A stretch of DNA of 5,650 bases from JAUHWS01 sp964571805 (GTDB lineage: Bacteria; Patescibacteriota; Gracilibacteria; UM-FILTER-43-11), in contig CAZNDI010000073.1 in the NCBI GenBank assembly GCA_964571805.1, forward strand, positions 1 to 5,650, in the 5' to 3' direction. Of the stretch, positions 4,254 to 5,650 are shown one piece after another (the stretch's first letter is position 1; each line of letters begins with the position of its first letter). The notes under the pieces are model-generated. The model ran no database searches. It saw only the letters and a list, made by a program, of their open reading frames with translations, and was not told the origin of the DNA. The position numbers and the translations under genes were made by a program.

Positions 4254-5650
4254 TTACTTAGCCACATCCATGGCCCTTGTTTCCCGAATTACCTGGACTT
4301 TAATGGTTCCTGGGTAAGCCAATTCTTGTTCAATTTTCCGAGCAATTTCATGGGAGAGTTTAATGGCCGCCAAATCGTCAATTTCAGTCGGCTTCACAAA
4401 GACTCGAACTTCCCGTCCCGCTTGAATCGCATAAGCTTTCTCCACACCTGGGAAAGAGGTTCCGACCCGCTCCAATTCCTTTAGACGCCTCAAATAAGTC
4501 TCCACCGTTTCACTCCGAGCTCCTGGTCGGGCCGCCGAAATCGCGTCCGCCGCTTGAACAATCAAAGCTTCTGCCGTATTGACGGGCACTTCTTCATGAT
4601 GAGCTTCTACTGCATGAACAACGGCTTCAGGGAGGCCATATTTTCTGAGGATATCCCCTCCAATCAACGCGTGGCTTCCTTCAATGTCATGGTCCACGGC
4701 TTTTCCAATGTCATGTAAAAATCCAGCCGTTTTAGCCGATTGCACATCCGCCCCAATGCTGGCGGCAATTTGAGCGGCCAAAAAGCCCACTTCCATACTG
4801 TGTTTCATCACATTTTGACCAAAACTGGTCCGGAATCTCAATCTTCCAATGATCTTAACCAAGTCTGGGTGTAATCCGGTAATCCCCATTTCGAACGCTG
4901 CTTTTTCTCCAAATTCCTTCATCATTTGATGCACTTCTTCTTTGGTTTCTTCCACCACAGCTTCAATGCGAGCGGGATGAATACGGCCATCTTCCACCAA
5001 TTTTTCTAAGGCTCTTTTGGCCACATAACGCCTGACCAAGTCAAAACCAGAAATCATGATGGCTCCGGGGGTGTCGTCCACAATCACATCCACTCCTGTC
5101 AAATGTTCAAAGGCGTTGATATTACGCCCTTCTTTTCCGATGATTCTACCCTTAATGTCGTCGTTGGGCAGTTGAACCATGGTCTGAGTCGATTCCGAAG
5201 TGACATCCGACGCCATTTTCTGAATCGCAGAGGCAATCACATTGGTGGCTTCTTTTTTGACGTCTTCCTTCGCCTCTTCATTCATTTTTCGATAATGGGC
5301 CACGAGTTCATCCTTATAATCCTTTTCAATGTTCGTCAACAGCATCTTTTGGGCTTCCTCTTTGGTCAATTGGGTGATGCTGGCGAGCTTTTCTTCTTGC
5401 TCTCTTTTGAGGGCTTCAATCTTTTCTTCTTCAGTTTTCAGGTCCGCTTCTTTTTTGACATAATCCTCCTTCAGCTTTTCCAGATCTGTGATTTTCTTTT
5501 CCAAATTATCCTCTTTGCTAATGAGGCGTTCCTCTTGTTTTTCCAACTGCCTCCTCATGTTTTGCTCCTCTTTCTTAGCTTCCTCCACGATTTCGAGGGC
5601 TTTGTCTTTGGCGTCTAGAATTTTTTCTTTCAGCTTGGTTTCAGCAATAG
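4254..5650 (-). CDS. rny: Ribonuclease Y (partial, N-terminus outside window)
   Basis: RNase Y is the membrane-anchored endoribonuclease that begins mRNA decay in many bacteria lacking RNase E. The visible 464 residues run from an open reading frame at the window edge. First comes a long charged coiled coil (about 1-135, rich in E and K). A KH domain follows with GRIIGKEGRN (GxxG at 171-174). The HD domain has H283 in KHSMEV, the HD pair H312-D313 in LHDIGK, H350-H351, and D368 in AADAISAARPG. The C-terminus ends VIRETRAMDVAK. The distance from the HD pair to the end (151 residues) equals that of B. subtilis RNase Y, so about 55 N-terminal residues, including the membrane anchor, lie beyond 5650. 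GTG at 5588 is an internal codon, since the frame stays open upstream. The gene ends at the bidirectional terminator; its promoter is not in the window. Confidence 0.97.
   Translation of the reverse strand, partial: IAETKLKEKILDAKDKALEIVEEAKKEEQNMRRQLEKQEERLISKEDNLEKKITDLEKLKEDYVKKEADLKTEEEKIEALKREQEEKLASITQLTKEEAQKMLLTNIEKDYKDELVAHYRKMNEEAKEDVKKEATNVIASAIQKMASDVTSESTQTMVQLPNDDIKGRIIGKEGRNINAFEHLTGVDVIVDDTPGAIMISGFDLVRRYVAKRALEKLVEDGRIHPARIEAVVEETKEEVHQMMKEFGEKAAFEMGITGLHPDLVKIIGRLRFRTSFGQNVMKHSMEVGFLAAQIAASIGADVQSAKTAGFLHDIGKAVDHDIEGSHALIGGDILRKYGLPEAVVHAVEAHHEEVPVNTAEALIVQAADAISAARPGARSETVETYLRRLKELERVGTSFPGVEKAYAIQAGREVRVFVKPTEIDDLAAIKLSHEIARKIEQELAYPGTIKVQVIRETRAMDVAK

Noticed and set aside
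5103..5618. 171-codon open frame on the plus strand
   Set aside because: It is the antisense shadow of the RNase Y coiled coil; the Phe/Leu-rich product is the complement of Glu/Lys codons.

Overview
The window looks like chromosomal DNA from a bacterium with moderate-to-low GC. It carries an RNase Y gene, a small PUR-family nucleic-acid-binding protein, an RsbW-like kinase, a GT4 glycosyltransferase, a DUF4143 ATPase and one tRNA-Val with an encoded CCA end. Start codons mostly lack a Shine-Dalgarno sequence and two genes have promoters very close to the start. TGA is used as a stop (end of the ATPase gene), which argues against the TGA=Gly code of Gracilibacteria/Absconditabacteria. The combination would fit a Candidate Phyla Radiation lineage such as Peregrinibacteria, but this is only a tentative inference; no 16S or ribosomal protein is present to settle it.

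Layout. Positions 1-186 show no gene. Positions 187-847 hold a tRNA-Val(GAC) on the minus strand (358-434) embedded in a family of about 115-150 nt structured repeats: one copy on the minus strand left of the tRNA, and two good copies plus one decayed copy on the plus strand to its right. Then follow a DUF4143-type AAA ATPase (minus), an RsbW/SpoIIAB-type ATP-binding kinase (plus), a family-4 glycosyltransferase (minus), a PUR/DUF3276-like protein (plus), and RNase Y (minus), whose 5' end runs off the window.

The five protein genes alternate strand without exception, so none forms an operon with a neighbour inside this window. The two divergent gaps carry the promoters. Between ATPase and kinase lies a long inverted repeat built of two dyads, plus a near-consensus extended -10 promoter for the kinase. 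Between glycosyltransferase and PUR the two promoters appear to share a single palindromic -10 octamer. The convergent junctions are a 4-base overlap of stop codons (kinase/glycosyltransferase) and a strong bidirectional intrinsic terminator (PUR/RNase Y).

The most interesting items are the structured repeat family around the tRNA, in which hairpin arms differ between copies but keep their pairing, and the elaborate dyad upstream of the DUF4143 ATPase. No defence system, CRISPR array, transposase or complete novel multigene system is visible.
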